Source of the DNA: Diplonema papillatum
Taxonomy: Eukaryota; Euglenozoa; Diplonemea; Diplonemida; Diplonemidae
Assembly (NCBI GenBank): GCA_030068145.1
Contig: JAPJBO010000100.1
Coordinates: forward strand, 186,001-250,000
Length of the DNA stretch: 64,000 nt
Direction: 5' to 3'
Each line of letters starts with the position of its first letter. Positions within the stretch are counted from its first letter, which is position 1. Both the position numbers and the translations under genes were made by a program. The notes beneath the pieces were generated by a model, which was given only the letters and a program-made list of their open reading frames with translations, was not told the DNA's origin and searched no databases. Below are positions 51,785-62,749 of this stretch, piece after piece.

Positions 51785-52210
51785 TTGCATCGCCCGAACT
51801 TAGCAACGTCCACAACTCAGCAACACCCGAACTTCGCATCGCCCAGAAATGAGCAACGTCCACAACTCAGCAACTCCCGAACTTCGCATCGCCCGGACTT
51901 AGCAACGTCCACTACTCAGCAACACCCGAACTTCGCATCGCCCAGAACTTAGCAACGTCCACAACTCAGCAACACCCGAACTTCGCATCGCCCAGAAATG
52001 AGCAACGTCCACAACTCAGCAACACCCGAACTTCGCATCGCCCAGAAATGAGCAACGTCCACAACTCAGCAACTCCCGAACTTCGCATCGCCCGGACTTA
52101 GCAACGTCCACTACTCAGCAACACCCGAACTTCGCATCGCCCAGAACTTAGCAACGTCCACAACTCAGCAACACCCGAACTTCGCATCGCCCAGAACTTA
52201 GCAACGCTGT
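51785..52210 (+). repeat. ~51-bp minisatellite upstream of the giant gene
   Basis: About eight units of ACAACTCAGCAACACCCGAA, CTTCGCATCGCCCAGAA and TTAGCAACGTCC. It lies within 250-700 bp upstream of the presumed start of the giant gene, i.e. in its promoter region. Related to the smaller array at 18235-18395. Confidence 0.92.
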
Positions 52211-52469
52211 CGCAGGGGGAGCTGCGCCCGGTGTTGTATCCCGTTGTCACGCGGTTCGTCACCTCGTGAAGACCCCGACGACAGAGCGACCATCGACGAT
52301 CTGCGCTCACACCCGTTCCTGGTGGGATCAAATGACTAGCGGCTGGCTGCCCGGGGTGGCTGCGTTGGTTCTTCTTTTAGTGGTTTAGAGGTTCGGTGTT
52401 TTAGGGTCTCCGGTTGACCATTGAGGCTGTGAGGTGGGTAGTATGAGGGTAGTAGGTATGCTTATACAC

Positions 52470-52535
52470 TTTTAGAGTTATAGTTCGCTTGAGAATCCGG
52501 AATTTTAGAGTCTCCGCGTGACCTTCGTCGAATGG
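52470..52535 (+). repeat. ~55-bp dispersed motif
   Basis: TAGAGTTATAGTTCGCTTGA ... AGAGTCTCCGCGTGACCTTC. A shortened copy precedes it at 52386 (AGAGGTTCGGTGTTTTAGGG, TCTCCGGTTGACC). Confidence 0.75.
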
Positions 52536-52890
52536 GTTCTTTTAAAGCTAATACGTACTGGGTGGGTTTGGGGGGGCACCGACACCAAGTTCTCGCCAGG
52601 TTAGGTAAGTGTTCTTGGGCTCCCCACGTCTTACAAGTTGAGCAGGGTACCGGTCCATTGTTCGCACCATGGCTCTAAGTAGAGAAGAGTGTAGAATAGC
52701 TCAGAGAGGTTTGCGGGTAGAAACGAACGTTGCGCTTTTCGTGCGTAGCGTCGTCGCTCTTTTGTGCGCCGCCTTATCTCTATACCCCTAATCGGGGTGT
52801 GTGTACGTAACCGAACTTTACTGTTACCTCTAGTCTCGCTGGGCGCCAGTCTTTACCGGCGCACGTTGATTTTTTGAAAGTGCACAATAG

Positions 52891-53159
52891 CAGGGCATTA
52901 GCTTGGTTTCCGGCCCATTTTCCAAATTTGGACCGCTAACGGCCGTTTGCGTCCTCACTCAGGAATGGGCTCAAACACAGCGCGACGCGACGTATCTTCA
53001 CGACAAAGCTGGGCCCTGAGTGGCCGGATTGCACTCTGGCCACCTCTGCCGGGGCTTGGGTGGTGCAGTGCAACACACATGTTTTTTTCTTCTTTTCCCC
53101 GCCGGCCTTTCCAAATTTGGACTGACAGTCCAAATGTGGATATAGAAGCTAATCCCCTG
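52891..53159 (-). mobile_element. hAT-type MITE, copy 1
   Basis: Ends CAGGGCATTAGCTTGG and AAGCTAATCCCCTG are inverted repeats. The sequence is the reverse complement of 53385-53640. Subterminal CCAAATTTGG palindromes occur near both ends. Flanks (ACAATAG / ATAATAG) could be a mutated target duplication. Confidence 0.75.
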
Positions 53160-53204
53160 ATAATAGCTGACTAGACCTCTTGAGTTTGTGGTAACCACGA
53201 TTGC

Positions 53205-53305
53205 GAGTCTCCTCTGGCGCGTCGGCGCCGTAGGCCTCGGCCTGCCCCGCATCCCCCAGGCGCTTGCGCCAGTCGGGCATCCGCCCCAAGCTCGCCTCCG
53301 TTTTG
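53205..53305 (-). pseudogene. Fragment of the 5' coding region of the giant gene
   Basis: The minus-strand reading 'ASLGRMPDWRKRLG' and 'GQAEAYGADAPEE' repeats 'ASLGRVPDWRERLG' and 'GQAEAYGADAPED' near the giant protein's N-terminus (51410-51490), with a small in-frame insertion. It is only ~100 bp long and lies between two inverted hAT-type MITEs. Confidence 0.8.
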
Positions 53306-53384
53306 TGCGCATGTGTGTAGTTCCTATTTGATAGCACGATACGCTGCCAACCGTCTCTTTTTGATAATGACAAACACGTGTTGT

Positions 53385-53640
53385 TCAGGGGATTAGCTTC
53401 TATATCCACATTTGGACTGTCAGTCCAAATTTGGAAAAGCCGGAAGAAAAAAATGGCACTATACCATCACCCAGGCCCCCGGCAGAGGTGGCCGATGTGC
53501 GATCCGAGGCACTCAGGGCCCAGCATTGTCGTGAAGATACGTTGTGTCGCGCTGTGTTGAGCCCATTCCTGAGTGAGGACGCAAAAAGCCGTCAGCGGTC
53601 CAAATTTGGGAAATGGGCCGGAAACCAAGCTAATGCCCTG
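53385..53640 (+). mobile_element. hAT-type MITE, copy 2, with 8-bp target duplication
   Basis: Ends CAGGGGATTAGCTTC and GAAACCAAGCTAATGCCCTG are inverted. GTGTTGTT is present immediately before (53377-53384) and after (53641-53648), an 8-bp duplication. CAGGG ends plus 8-bp duplications are characteristic of the hAT superfamily. It has no ORF. Confidence 0.85.
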
Positions 53641-53649
53641 GTGTTGTTA

Positions 53650-55100
53650 CCATAAAAAAAAAACGCAATGATGCGTTAATGAACACTTTGCGTTGATGCT
53701 TGACGTGTTCGGCGACGCACGAAGGCGAAAGCGAAAAAAAAACGGGAAGATCGGGGATTACATGGATATGACAAGTTCGATACAGTCGGGGGGATCGGGA
53801 GGGGGCGGCGGAATAGACAAACCCTGTCAAATAGAAACAAGACGACCACGGAAACGTGGGTGAAGTAAAAGGCAAGAGGACGAACCGGCGGAAACTTGGG
53901 GGGCGGGTTTTGCACTGCCACACACATTGCTGAGTGGTGGCAGGCAATCGATGCAACACGACTGGAAGCAGCGTGAAGAAGGGGTTCTATAATGCTGAGG
54001 AGAAGGTGGATTTGGGTCCCTTTAGAATACGGGTTCTGCGGAGTATCGGTCGCATACTACCCCACATGCCAGCATAATAGTATGCTGCTTACTTCTGCCC
54101 AAACCCTGCCTTCCCTTTTGGCATACCGTATGAATGTCAGTGCGATGGAGGGCTCCTTGAAGGGATCAGTCGATGATCTTCGTCGGAACTGCTTGTTACA
54201 TAGTCGAAATGTGGCGAAAATGGTTGCACGGCAGACGGTGGCCCCTGACGGGGACTGCATGACTTTGCCCGGAAAATGAGGCAAAGAACTATAATATTAT
54301 AGAAAACTCGAGGGGCTGGCGGGGCTGGCGGGGCTGGCGGGGCTGGCTTGTGCTTAATTTCGAAGGAGGCTGGAGGGGAGAAACGACGCTACAAAGTAGG
54401 TCTTTTTTGTTGAACGCTGACGCCCGCAGTGAACCCAGATTTACCACATTCCCTTTTTGAGATTTCGCAACTGGCAGCCTTCACAAGTATCTTCTAAGGC
54501 TGCTGTTGCCAAAGCAGCAGGTGATACATAAAAAACTCGAGGGACTGCCTTGTGCTCATTTCGAAGGAGGCTAGAGGGAGAGAAAACAATACAACTACAA
54601 AGTATGGTGTGGTCGGTATAGCCAGGGGGAACTACGGGGAACTGACCTTGGGGTGTCTTTTTTTTTTTGTAGTGGACTTTTTCAAACGCCACGCACCGGC
54701 GCCAAACCGGGAGCTTTGGCTTTCCACAGAAGGGCCAAGCCTTTTGAAAATGGAGCCTTCGGGGTGTCGGGGGTGGTGCTTTCATGACGCCGTGGCATGA
54801 AGGATTCGTTGGAATGTAGACTCGAACGCTATCGCAGGACTCGCAGAAGTCGGTTGGCTCACGCTTGCAGGAACCTAAGTAAAGCTCGCTACCGGACCCC
54901 CTTCAACGTTCCCCAAGAGGACTGTAGGAAAAGCAGTTGCCACCATTGCGTGCTTGTGCTGGTCCTTGAAAATAATCGCGTTAATGGCAGAGGCCTGACC
55001 GATCGAGACCGGCCGATCTGCAGAATATCTTGGACAGCCCACAGATAAAATTGGCAGCACGCAATCAAGAGTCCGGTGATAGACGAAAATATGTGCTTGA
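53650..55100. other. Spacer with small repeats
   Basis: A ~9-bp GGGGCTGGC repeat (about 5 units) is at 54309-54347. The segment 54370-54600 belongs to the repeat family of 8569 and 57065 (TTTTTTGTTGAACGCTGACG, TTTCGCAACTGGCAGCCT). Nothing looks coding. Confidence 0.5.
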
Positions 55101-55107
55101 GTCCAAC

Positions 55108-55245
55108 TTGTCTGCATGGAAGGGAAGCTGATAAGATGTTACTGCCTGCATGGAAGGGAATCTGATAAGAAGTTACTGCCTGCATGGAAGGGAAGCTGAT
55201 AAGAAGTTACTGTCTGCATGGAAGGGAAGCTGATAACAAGTTACT
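55108..55245 (+). repeat. 33-bp tandem repeat, four units
   Basis: CTGCATGGAAGGGAAGCTGA followed by TAAGAAGTTACTG, repeated four times with one or two changes per unit. Confidence 0.92.
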
Positions 55246-56080
55246 GCTTCTTGATAAACTGCATGCCCTCACCCGAAGCATGCCATTCAAGGCTAATGTT
55301 GTTGTCGGCAAACTGCTCTACGATCTCTGGATCAGAAGGATGCAGAGCCCGAAGAACCCAAGGCTTTGCCGTGTCCGAAGTCTCCCTCTCGCCAGCGAAA
55401 GAAGCAAACAAGCCAGAGCCTCTCCTTGCGCGCCATTCCGACACTCCAATCCCTCTTGGGTTTGGGCAAGAAGGTGATCTGCAATCACGTTCAGAAGCCC
55501 AGGTGGCGTTTGCATCAGCTCCTCTACTCTGGGAGAAACCGGAAGCTCTCCGGAGATGGTACCTGCATTCCAACTCGTCCTCTTGGGAAAGGCCAGTCGA
55601 CGGCTGTATGCAAGTGGGCGGAGGTCCTGGGACTGCGAAGGCGTGACTACCCCACAAGAAGGACTCGCTGTCTCTCTGTTCTGCCCCTGCCGCCATAGCC
55701 ATCTTATCCTCGGCCAAGCACCAGTTTCTCCTCCTGCAACGCAACCTTGCCTTCAGCATGGCCATTGTGACTGTCACTCTGGTTATCAACCTTGCTCCTC
55801 GGTTGACCGCGACCGCCTCTGATAGTTTGGTTTAGAATGCAAATAATCTGGCGGTTTGCGGTGTCGCGGTTATCTCTTCGTACGTGATGTGTCATTATTT
55901 CGCCTCTTTAGCTCGACTTGATCGTCGCGCTCAGGCGCGCGTTTGGTGCCTCGCTTCTTCTTCGATTGCTCGTCCAGGTTCATCGGTTTCTGTACCGGCG
56001 CTTTCACACGCCGCACTTCACTTTCTGGTGCTCGTGGCACACCCGCTCACTCCACTTCGTGTTCCGTAGCGTTGAACACC
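55246..56080. other. Spacer with an inverted fragment of the GA-tract repeat family
   Basis: CTGGGACTGCGAAGGCGTGA at 55627 is the reverse complement of the TCACGCCTTAGCAGTCCCAG segment of the 12450 family (one mismatch). A 182-codon minus-strand frame (55241-55789) overlaps it and is not convincing as a gene. Confidence 0.45.
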
Positions 56081-56089
56081 GCCCATCTC

Positions 56090-56735
56090 GCCGCACGCTC
56101 TGCCCTTCCACCTCTACACGTATGGAAAAGATCCATCCCCCACGCCTCGTCGCTGAACTCGTGCCGTCGTCAACTGTGTCTCGAGCACTTCCATCGTCTC
56201 CGTACCACCACGGAAGATCGGCCTCGTCTCGTACCCCGTGAGGCACGGCGGGGCTCCCACCGTTCTCAGCGACCCTATCTTCTCCAGTCCTGTCTGGCAA
56301 AGCGGTCCGTCGCCGTTTCGCTCCAGCGCATCCCCGACGGTTTTTAAAAGTTTTGCGAGTACCCTCGCACGCATGCTCAACGGTGTCCCGTCCGTCGTCG
56401 CTACGACACTGCCCGGAAGATCTAGTTTGGTGCACACGTCAAAGTCGACGGCGAGCTCTGCCATCGAGACGTCACCCACCACCGACCAGCACATCCCATC
56501 CAGCCAATACTGCAGCGCCCGGAACCACCTCTCTCCTCCGACCGCCGCGAAGGTCTGCGGTCCCGCGATCGCTTCGAAACCCGGCCGGCGCGGGGCCTCT
56601 GGTAGAACATTTCCTGCTCTCCTTACCGCAGCTGATCCTGTCACTACCTGTCAAACCGTGACTCGCAGTCTGTCCTTCCTTCTCATCCTATTCCTTCCTC
56701 TTCGGGGCACGGCCGCTCTGCGCAAGTTGGGGCCG
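56090..56735 (-). mobile_element. LINE-like retrotransposon fragment
   Basis: The minus-strand frame 56114-56644 reads 'ERWFRALQYWLDGM' and 'GDVSMAELAVDFDVCTKLDL'. This resembles the segment after the reverse-transcriptase domain of algal and dinoflagellate LINE-like ORFs (pattern SW-x-E-L-A-x-D-F-x-x-x-T-x-x-x-L-P). No catalytic RT motif is present, so it is a truncated piece. Flanking parts match 63255-63600 in opposite orientation (TTGCGCAGAGCGG, AGAAGGAAGGACAGACTG, CTGCGGTAAGGAGAGCAGGA). Confidence 0.45.
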
Positions 56736-57064
56736 TAATACTGCACCTTTGTAGCTCTTCCGCCCCACCTTCGCCAGGGCCGACTGCAGAAAGTGGTCGC
56801 CACAAAGGAATTACCCCCCGAAATTCACCGATTTTGGCCTGGACCAGGTGGCTTGTCTCCTGGGGTCTTTGATCTTGATACGCTCGAACTACCCGAAATT
56901 GTCCTTATTTTGTGACGAAAAAGTGCAAAGTAGCTTAGAAATGCTCTCCAGGACCCACGGCTGCATCCCTGAAGCACTCAGCAAAAAAACGGGAAACGAA
57001 AAAAAAAAAGACACCCCCCCCCCATGTTGAACTACGGGGGAACTACGGGGAACTGGCCCACCGA

Positions 57065-57230
57065 CCACACCAAAGTAGGTGTTTTTTTTGTTGAACGCTT
57101 ACGCCCGCCACTAAACCCAGATTTGCCTGTGTTTCGTGTGGGCTACAGCACATTTACCTCCTTTGATCTATCGCAACTGGCAGTCTCCTCGAGCATTTCC
57201 TACAAAGCAGGTGCTTATACAAAAGAAATG
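57065..57230 (+). repeat. Dispersed repeat (family of 8569 and 54370)
   Basis: TTTTTTGTTGAACGCTTACG, CCCAGATTTGCCTGTGTTTC, TATCGCAACTGGCAGTCTCC and CTACAAAGCAGGTGCTTATA. The last part is also present inverted at about 8350-8400. Confidence 0.65.
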
Positions 57231-57361
57231 TGAAAACGGGGTTTTGCCTAGGGGCTTTTCGTGTTATTTTGCAAATGCTTTGAGCTATCTTTGTGGATTT
57301 GCTTTCAGTCGTCTTCTTAACCACTGAAGTGCGCAAATGGTGTCAGCCGAAGCTGGTAAAG

Positions 57362-57480
57362 CTTCGGCGCCGCCCACGTTATATTTGTTTAGCATTGAGT
57401 TCTTTTAAGTACATGAACCACATGGATTAGCACGCACTGTTTAGCAGCGGCTGCCAAACATCCCGTGACACCGCGCAAGG
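57362..57480 (+). repeat. Dispersed repeat, copy of 3710-3845
   Basis: TTTAGCATTGAGTTCTTTTA, ACCACATGGATTAGCACGCA and AGCAGCGGCTGCCAAACA match 3710-3845, with an internal deletion. Confidence 0.7.
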
Positions 57481-57559
57481 TGGTTAACGCTCTTTTGTTT
57501 TCTTTTCGAAAAAAACGGCTGCGGATAAAACAGGAAACGGGTGAGATCATAAACTTGGC

Positions 57560-57828
57560 GCGAGGAAATACTCGACGTAGCTGCTTTGACTCCACTCCGA
57601 ATAGAAGGGAGGAAACATAGGGGTGTACAGTACAAAAAATACAATCTGATGTGTTCTTCGCCTATTGTGTTTATGTGTCGTGTCGTGTAGGGCTAGACCC
57701 GCATGGCCTCACGTCCGTTCAAGGCGTGTTCGGTAGATACAGCACTTGGGATCCCTTCGGTTCTTGTCTGGCAACTTCGTCGAGCATTTCCTTCCAAGCT
57801 GGCGCTTATGTAAAAAAAGAAGAAGAAC
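57560..57828 (+). repeat. ~300-bp dispersed repeat, copy 3
   Basis: Third copy of the 8975 family, slightly shorter: AAATACTCGACGTAGCTGCT, GGCCTCACGTCCGTTCAAGG, GAGCATTTCCTTCCAAGCTG. Confidence 0.75.
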
Positions 57829-58271
57829 AATCCCCGAGTTGATGCGCTCGCATTGATGAACGAAGCACCGGGCGTTGTATCATCATCAACTAGTACACCT
57901 GATTGATGATCACCCTTGTTCTTTTTCGCGGGTGTGAACGCGTCTGGGCGGGGAAGGGGCATAGTTCCTGTGCCAGCACGTATTTGTCAGCTTCCTTTAA
58001 CTTTTCATGTGCAACTGCGCCAGCACGTGCTCGTTGGCTTCAGATTACGTTTCATTGTTCCGGAAATGTTTCCTTCAGGACAACCCCTGTACAGGTGGGA
58101 CCATTCTCCCGTCCACAACAGTGTCTTCTTTTTGGTTTGTGCACCGGAAAATCTTGATGGCAGAAGCACGTGACTTGGCATCGTCGCCGGCGCAAAGACG
58201 GGCGTCTGGCCACCGAGCTCGCTGTAGGTTCAAAACTCTCAAAACGAGACAAGCAGGGGGACAAATAAAGG

Positions 58272-58304
<33 letters not shown>

Positions 58305-58307
<3 letters not shown>

Positions 58308-58951
58308 ACCTGTAAATCCAGGGCCTCCAGGGCCCGGGCCCCGGGCCCCGGGCCCCGGGTTAGCGCTAGGGTCCAGATAGGGTCCAGGCCCACGGTAATC
58401 ACGCCATCCAAGGATGGAATCTTCAATATTGCAGCTTCCACAACAAGCGGAGAGCAAGACGAGAAAAATCAAGAAATAAGCTTGATAAAATTTGATAAAA
58501 AAAGCTCACAGTCGTGCATTTACCATATGGGCTGAGCAGGCGGAGGCTCTAAGGTGAAATGGTCAAAATGCCCTGGGAAAAATGTAGGACAAAAACTTTC
58601 CGAAATGCGGGTTTTTAGGGATTCCGGCCCAAAAAAAAAAAAAAAAAAATTCAACGCCCACCTTGCCACCTGTGACCTTGGGTGAGCCGTGGTACCCTTT
58701 AGGCAGCCAGCTAGACCTGCCAGAACCTGAAAACCTTCTTCAGGTTTCGTGGCTGTGTCAAAAAATACATTCCGAGGACGTTTTTGAACGCTTTTGAATC
58801 CGTTGAGCTCAAGGACAGTCTGGGGCCCTGGAATGGAATTGTAAACGAATTGCATCTTGTACCAAAGAGTTTTTCCTTTGGTAATCGTTCAGGGCCAAAA
58901 ACCCTGGAAAATTTTCCAGGGCCCGGGCCCCGGATTACAGGTACCCCTGGG
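58305..58951. mobile_element. TIR element with GGTACCTGTAA ends, copy A
   Basis: GGTACCTGTAAATCCAGGGC at the left and CCGGATTACAGGTACC at the right are inverted repeats with GC-rich subterminal GGGCCCGGGCCCCGGG. The interior matches copy B (59107-59899): ACGGTAATCACGCCATCCAA, GAATCTTCAATATTGCAGCT, CCTTCAGGTTTCGTGGCTGT, GGGGCCCTGGAATGGAATTG. It contains two GGTCCAGATAG-type units. No ORF is conserved. It is preceded by a G run of ~40. Confidence 0.85.
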
Positions 58952-59106
58952 GGGGGGGGTCGAATAATAACAGTTATTTGCCACACGTCTGGTTTGTCCA
59001 AAAACCAAATACACGACCACTTTTGATCCTGCCATTGTTGCTACCCGGACCTTTTTAATATTCGACAAATCGAATAATAAGACAGGTGTTATTCTTCGAC
59101 CCCCCC
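58952..59106 (-). mobile_element. MITE-like element with G-rich GTCGAATAATAACA ends (copy 2)
   Basis: Begins GGGGGGGTCGAATAATAACA and ends ATAAGACAGGTGTTATTCTT then CGACCCCCCC. It is the reverse complement of the element at 47-206 and is sandwiched between the two GGTACC elements. Confidence 0.8.
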
Positions 59107-59899
59107 GGGTGCCTGTAAATCCAGGGTCTCCGGGGCCCCGGGCCCCGGGTTAGCGCTAGGGTCCAGATAGGGTCCAGATAGGGTCCAGATAGGGTCCAGA
59201 TAGGGTCCAGATAGGGTCCAGATAGGGTCCAGATAGGGTCCAGATAGGGTCCAGATAGGGTCCAGATAGGGTCCAGATAGGGTCCAGATAGGGTCCAGAT
59301 AGGGTCCAGATAGGGTCCAGATAGGGTCCAGATAGGGTCCAGATAGGGTCCAGATAGGGTCCAGATAGGGTCCAGATAGGGTCCAGGCCCACGGTAATCA
59401 CGCCATCCAAGGATGGAATCTTCAATATTGCAGCTTTCACAACAAGCGGAGAGCAAGACGGAAAAAAATCAAGAAGTAAACTTGATACATTTCGATAAAA
59501 AAAGCTCAGTCGTGCATTTACCATAGGGCTGAGCGGGCGGAGGCCCTGGGGAAAACGTGGGACAAAAACTTTCCGAAATGCGGGTTTTTAGGGATTCTGG
59601 CCCAAAAAAAAAAAAAGGTTTTTTTCAACGCCCACTGAGCCGTGGTTTACCCTTTGGGCAGCCAGCTAGACCTGCCAGAACCTGAAAACCTCCTTCAGGT
59701 TTCGTGGCTGTGTCGAAAAATACATTCCGAGGACGTTTGTGAACGCTCTTGAATCCGTTGAGCTCAAGGATAGTCTGGGGCCCTGGAATGGAATTGTAAA
59801 CGAATTGCAACTCGTACCAGAGAGTTTTTCCTTTGGTAATCGTTCAGGGCCAAACCCCTGGAAATTTTCCAGGGCCCGGGCCCCGAGTTACAGGTACCG
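59107..59899. mobile_element. TIR element with GGTACCTGTAA ends, copy B
   Basis: Left end GTGCCTGTAAATCCAGGG, right end CCGAGTTACAGGTACC; the interior is as in copy A, in the same orientation. The main differences are the expanded 11-bp array at 59158-59383 and a small deletion around 59540. Confidence 0.85.
59158..59383. repeat. 11-bp array GGGTCCAGATA, about 20 units
   Basis: About 20 perfect GGTCCAGATAG units inside TIR element copy B; copy A holds only two. The minus-strand frame encodes repeating 'DPIWTLSGPYL', but this is an artefact of the array. Confidence 0.97.
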
Positions 59900-61300
59900 T
59901 TACTTTGTCAGCACGGCGTGTGCCTCTGAGCATCCGTCTGATGTCATCGCTGCTTTTGCGCGGTTTCCTAAAAATGCGTCCAACGGTCTTTGTGACCTGA
60001 CAACACGTTTGTTTGTCGACCAGGCATGCAAGACAGGGGACTTTGGAAACCCGGTTTCCCGGTTTCAGGAACCGGGTTTTTTCGGTTTCGGTTTTTCGAA
60101 AAAATAAAAATAATTTATAAATTATGATTTCAAGTGGCCCCTGTACTGTACTGTACTGTACAGTGACTGCAGATACATGGCGCGTCACGGTGTGTCACTG
60201 CAATTCGAAGCTTTTCACTTACCACTCCGTAGTTTGATAGACGTGCACACCACCACCACCGCAAGCTTATATCTCACCACCCCCCTTGTTTACGTGCGCG
60301 GGGCGACGGTTCCAGGCACTCAGACACCCGCAGGCACCGCAGAGCCCCAAAACCGGGGTTTTGGCTGAAACCGGCTTTTTTGCTCGGTCAGACAAAGAGC
60401 TAAAGTCCCCTGATGCAAGAGCAATCTATCGAAAAAAAGAAGGGGAGGGGGGGGGAAGGGCGGAAGAAACGGGCCACGAAAAACGGCATAGCAGGTGGGA
60501 GGCACACGCACGGGGATGCCTCCATCGATAACTCGCGAGTGGTTTTCAGCGTCTGAGATGGAAAGCCCGAAGGCCTCGAAGGTGTCTCGAGTGTTTTTAT
60601 ACACTGCAGTCGTTTTCAAGCGTTTTTTTAGAGTGCAAGTTCGCTTAGAGATCCGGGGTTTTATAGTCTCCGGGTGACCGTAGTCATAAAGGTTCCTTTA
60701 AGGTATAGTATGTTTGTGTGTATATCCTTGCTGCCATTTGCCGACTATTCGACTTACTTTAGCGCGCGCTCTTTTTTCCTATGTGCTTTTTGAATGCTGA
60801 CAACGACCCCAGTGGCCCGAAAACGGCGGAAGGCAGGGGGGTTCCAAGTGGCGGTCCATTGTGGGGGGAAATGTTTCTTGGGTTTGAAGAGCGCGTGGTG
60901 CTTGCACCACTGAGGCCAGGTTATTTAACCGCGGATTTAGTGAAGGATTGTTCAGGAAACGGTAGTGAGCGAAACCCGACCAGGTAACGACCATTTCACT
61001 GCCTTCTTTGTTTTGGGATGCGAACATCACGAGGTGCTGTCCGAAGACACCGCCCACATGTCAAGCAGCGGTTGCCAGATGCTCCCGTAGCACCTATTCA
61101 CGGGTTTGCAGGGGTAAGAAGGAAGCCCGGGTTGGGGAGGGTGGTGGGTTTGGTGCGGGGGGGAACGACGCTGATTTCCTCGCTGCCAGCGTTCATCAGT
61201 AGAGTCAGAAAGACGAAGCGCCTTTTCTGCGCTGGTATTTCTGCTGGTTTTCTTCGCAAATCCCATCGAGCGTCACCGCCATCGTCGTCAGTTCTGTATC
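59900..61300. other. Spacer with a 55-bp motif copy at 60628-60685
   Basis: AGAGTGCAAGTTCGCTTAGA ... ATAGTCTCCGGGTGACCGTA at 60628 is the 55-bp motif. CCCGGTTTC and AAACCGGG strings near 60050 and 60350 form short inverted repeats. GAGCGCGTGGTGCTTGCACC at 60889 is shared with 21455. No gene is seen. Confidence 0.5.
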
Positions 61301-61377
61301 AAGTGGAATGTGACTTCTGCCCAGTGCCCTGAATGTCAACGCTGAGAGGTCAGGTCAAGCGCGGGTAAACGGCGGGC

Positions 61378-61415
<38 letters not shown>

Positions 61416-61665
61416 TTCTAATTAAAGACGCGCATGAATGGACCAATGAGATTCCTTCTATCCCTATCTACTATCTGGCAAACAGCAGTCAAGGGAACGG
61501 ACTTGAAACTGACAGCGGGGAAAGAAGACCCTGTTGAGTTTGTCTCTAGTCTGACTTTGTGCAGTGACACGAGAGGTGTAGAATAGGTGGGAGGCCGCAA
61601 CAATGAAATACCACTACTCATGTTGTCGCGTTACTTATCCAATGATGCGAAGCGGCAGTCGGGCG
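61301..61665 (+). rRNA. Fragment of 28S (LSU) rRNA
   Basis: Starts near AAGTGGAATGTGACTTCTGC, then TCAAGCGCGGGTAAACGGCG, GTAACTATGACTCTCTTAAG, GTAGCCAAATGCCTCGTC, GACGCGCATGAATGGA, CCCTATCTACTATCT, AGCGGGGAAAGAAGACCCTG and GAAATACCACTACTCATGTT. This is the conserved eukaryotic LSU order upstream of the peptidyl-transferase centre. Similarity fades after about 61665. No other rRNA sequence adjoins it, so it is a displaced fragment. The R2 retrotransposon target (CTTAAGGTAGCCAAATG) is intact in it. Confidence 0.92.
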
Positions 61666-61669
61666 GGGC

Positions 61670-62745
61670 GCGAGTGGCGAGCTCGCCTTTTAAAGTGACT
61701 GAACCCCGACAGGACAGCAACGAAAGGAGCTGGATCCCTCGTGGTCGCGTGCCTGAGGAAAACAGTCAACGTGCACACAATCACCCCAGCCGCCTGCTGG
61801 GGTCAAGGGCAAGTGAGAAGGTCTCACGAACGCCGCATCAGGGGGTTTATGGGATTCTCGACGTTGGGAGGTTTGCAAGAACATGCTTAAAGGATATGTG
61901 CTCAACACCGCACTGGTCCCGTCTGCGCCGTGTTTCGGTCCTTGAAGTCATGGGCACATAAGGCGGACATCATCAGCGCGGAACCTGAGTGTCTGCAGAC
62001 AGGACAGCGGTGTAAGTCTTGTTTGTCAGGCGGCTGCTTGTTGTTCCGCGGGTTCTTCGGTGCGTTCTCGCGGCATCGCCGCGCTGATGACGGTCCGCCT
62101 AGTGTGTCTGTGGCTCACGAAAATGATGCAAACAGGGCACGGTGTTGGCATCCCAAGCACGTTCTTAGGCAGCGTGGTTTGGTGGTTCAGCACCCTACGC
62201 ACGGCCCGACCGACCTGCAACCACACTCCTGTCTACCCGTAGCCGTCTGAGTAACGACTCATCAATGCGCTGGCTAATAATATTTCGGTCATTCATTTCC
62301 TGATTCGGCGTCAAGAGTCTTCTTTGCCGTCTAATGACAGGAAACGATCAAGGTATTTTTGTTTGCTTGTTCTGAGGAGGAGGGGGGGATGCAGGAGGTT
62401 CACTCCAGTTGACACAGAATGCAAACAAAGCAAACACCGCAGGCATGTTGGCACCGTTGGTTTTCTCATGGAATAGGAGCAAAGCGCATGGCTATGTGAA
62501 CAGAACCACCAGAACCGACTCCAGGACAATTCGGGGTGAAGGTGGGTCTTCTATGACTGTGAAAAGTCCAGTAGAACTCGTGAGCTCTCGCCCGAGCCAA
62601 CAGGATCAAAGAATATCACATTTTTCCGTTCTTCTTGATGCCAGCTCCGTTTCTTGTTTTGCACTTGTCTTTTGACAGAGTGGGCGGGTGACTCTCAGAT
62701 AAAGGGTGCTCCTTTTTTATCGGAGTCCTGGCGCCTGGTGTTCAT
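61670..62745. other. Spacer with a dispersed repeat at 61875-62040
   Basis: CTGCGCCGTGTTTCGGTCCT at 61921 and AGACAGGACAGCGGTGTAAG at 61996 correspond to the non-coding part of the 37-39 kb array units and to 29815-29905. No gene is supported in the remainder. Confidence 0.5.
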
Positions 62746-62749
62746 CGCA

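Noticed and set aside
55241-55789. 182-codon minus-strand frame
   Set aside because: Overlaps an inverted repeat-family fragment and has no recognisable domain.
59055-59524. Frames encoding repeating 'DPIWTLSGPYL'
   Set aside because: Produced by the 11-bp array inside a transposon copy; absent from the sister copy.
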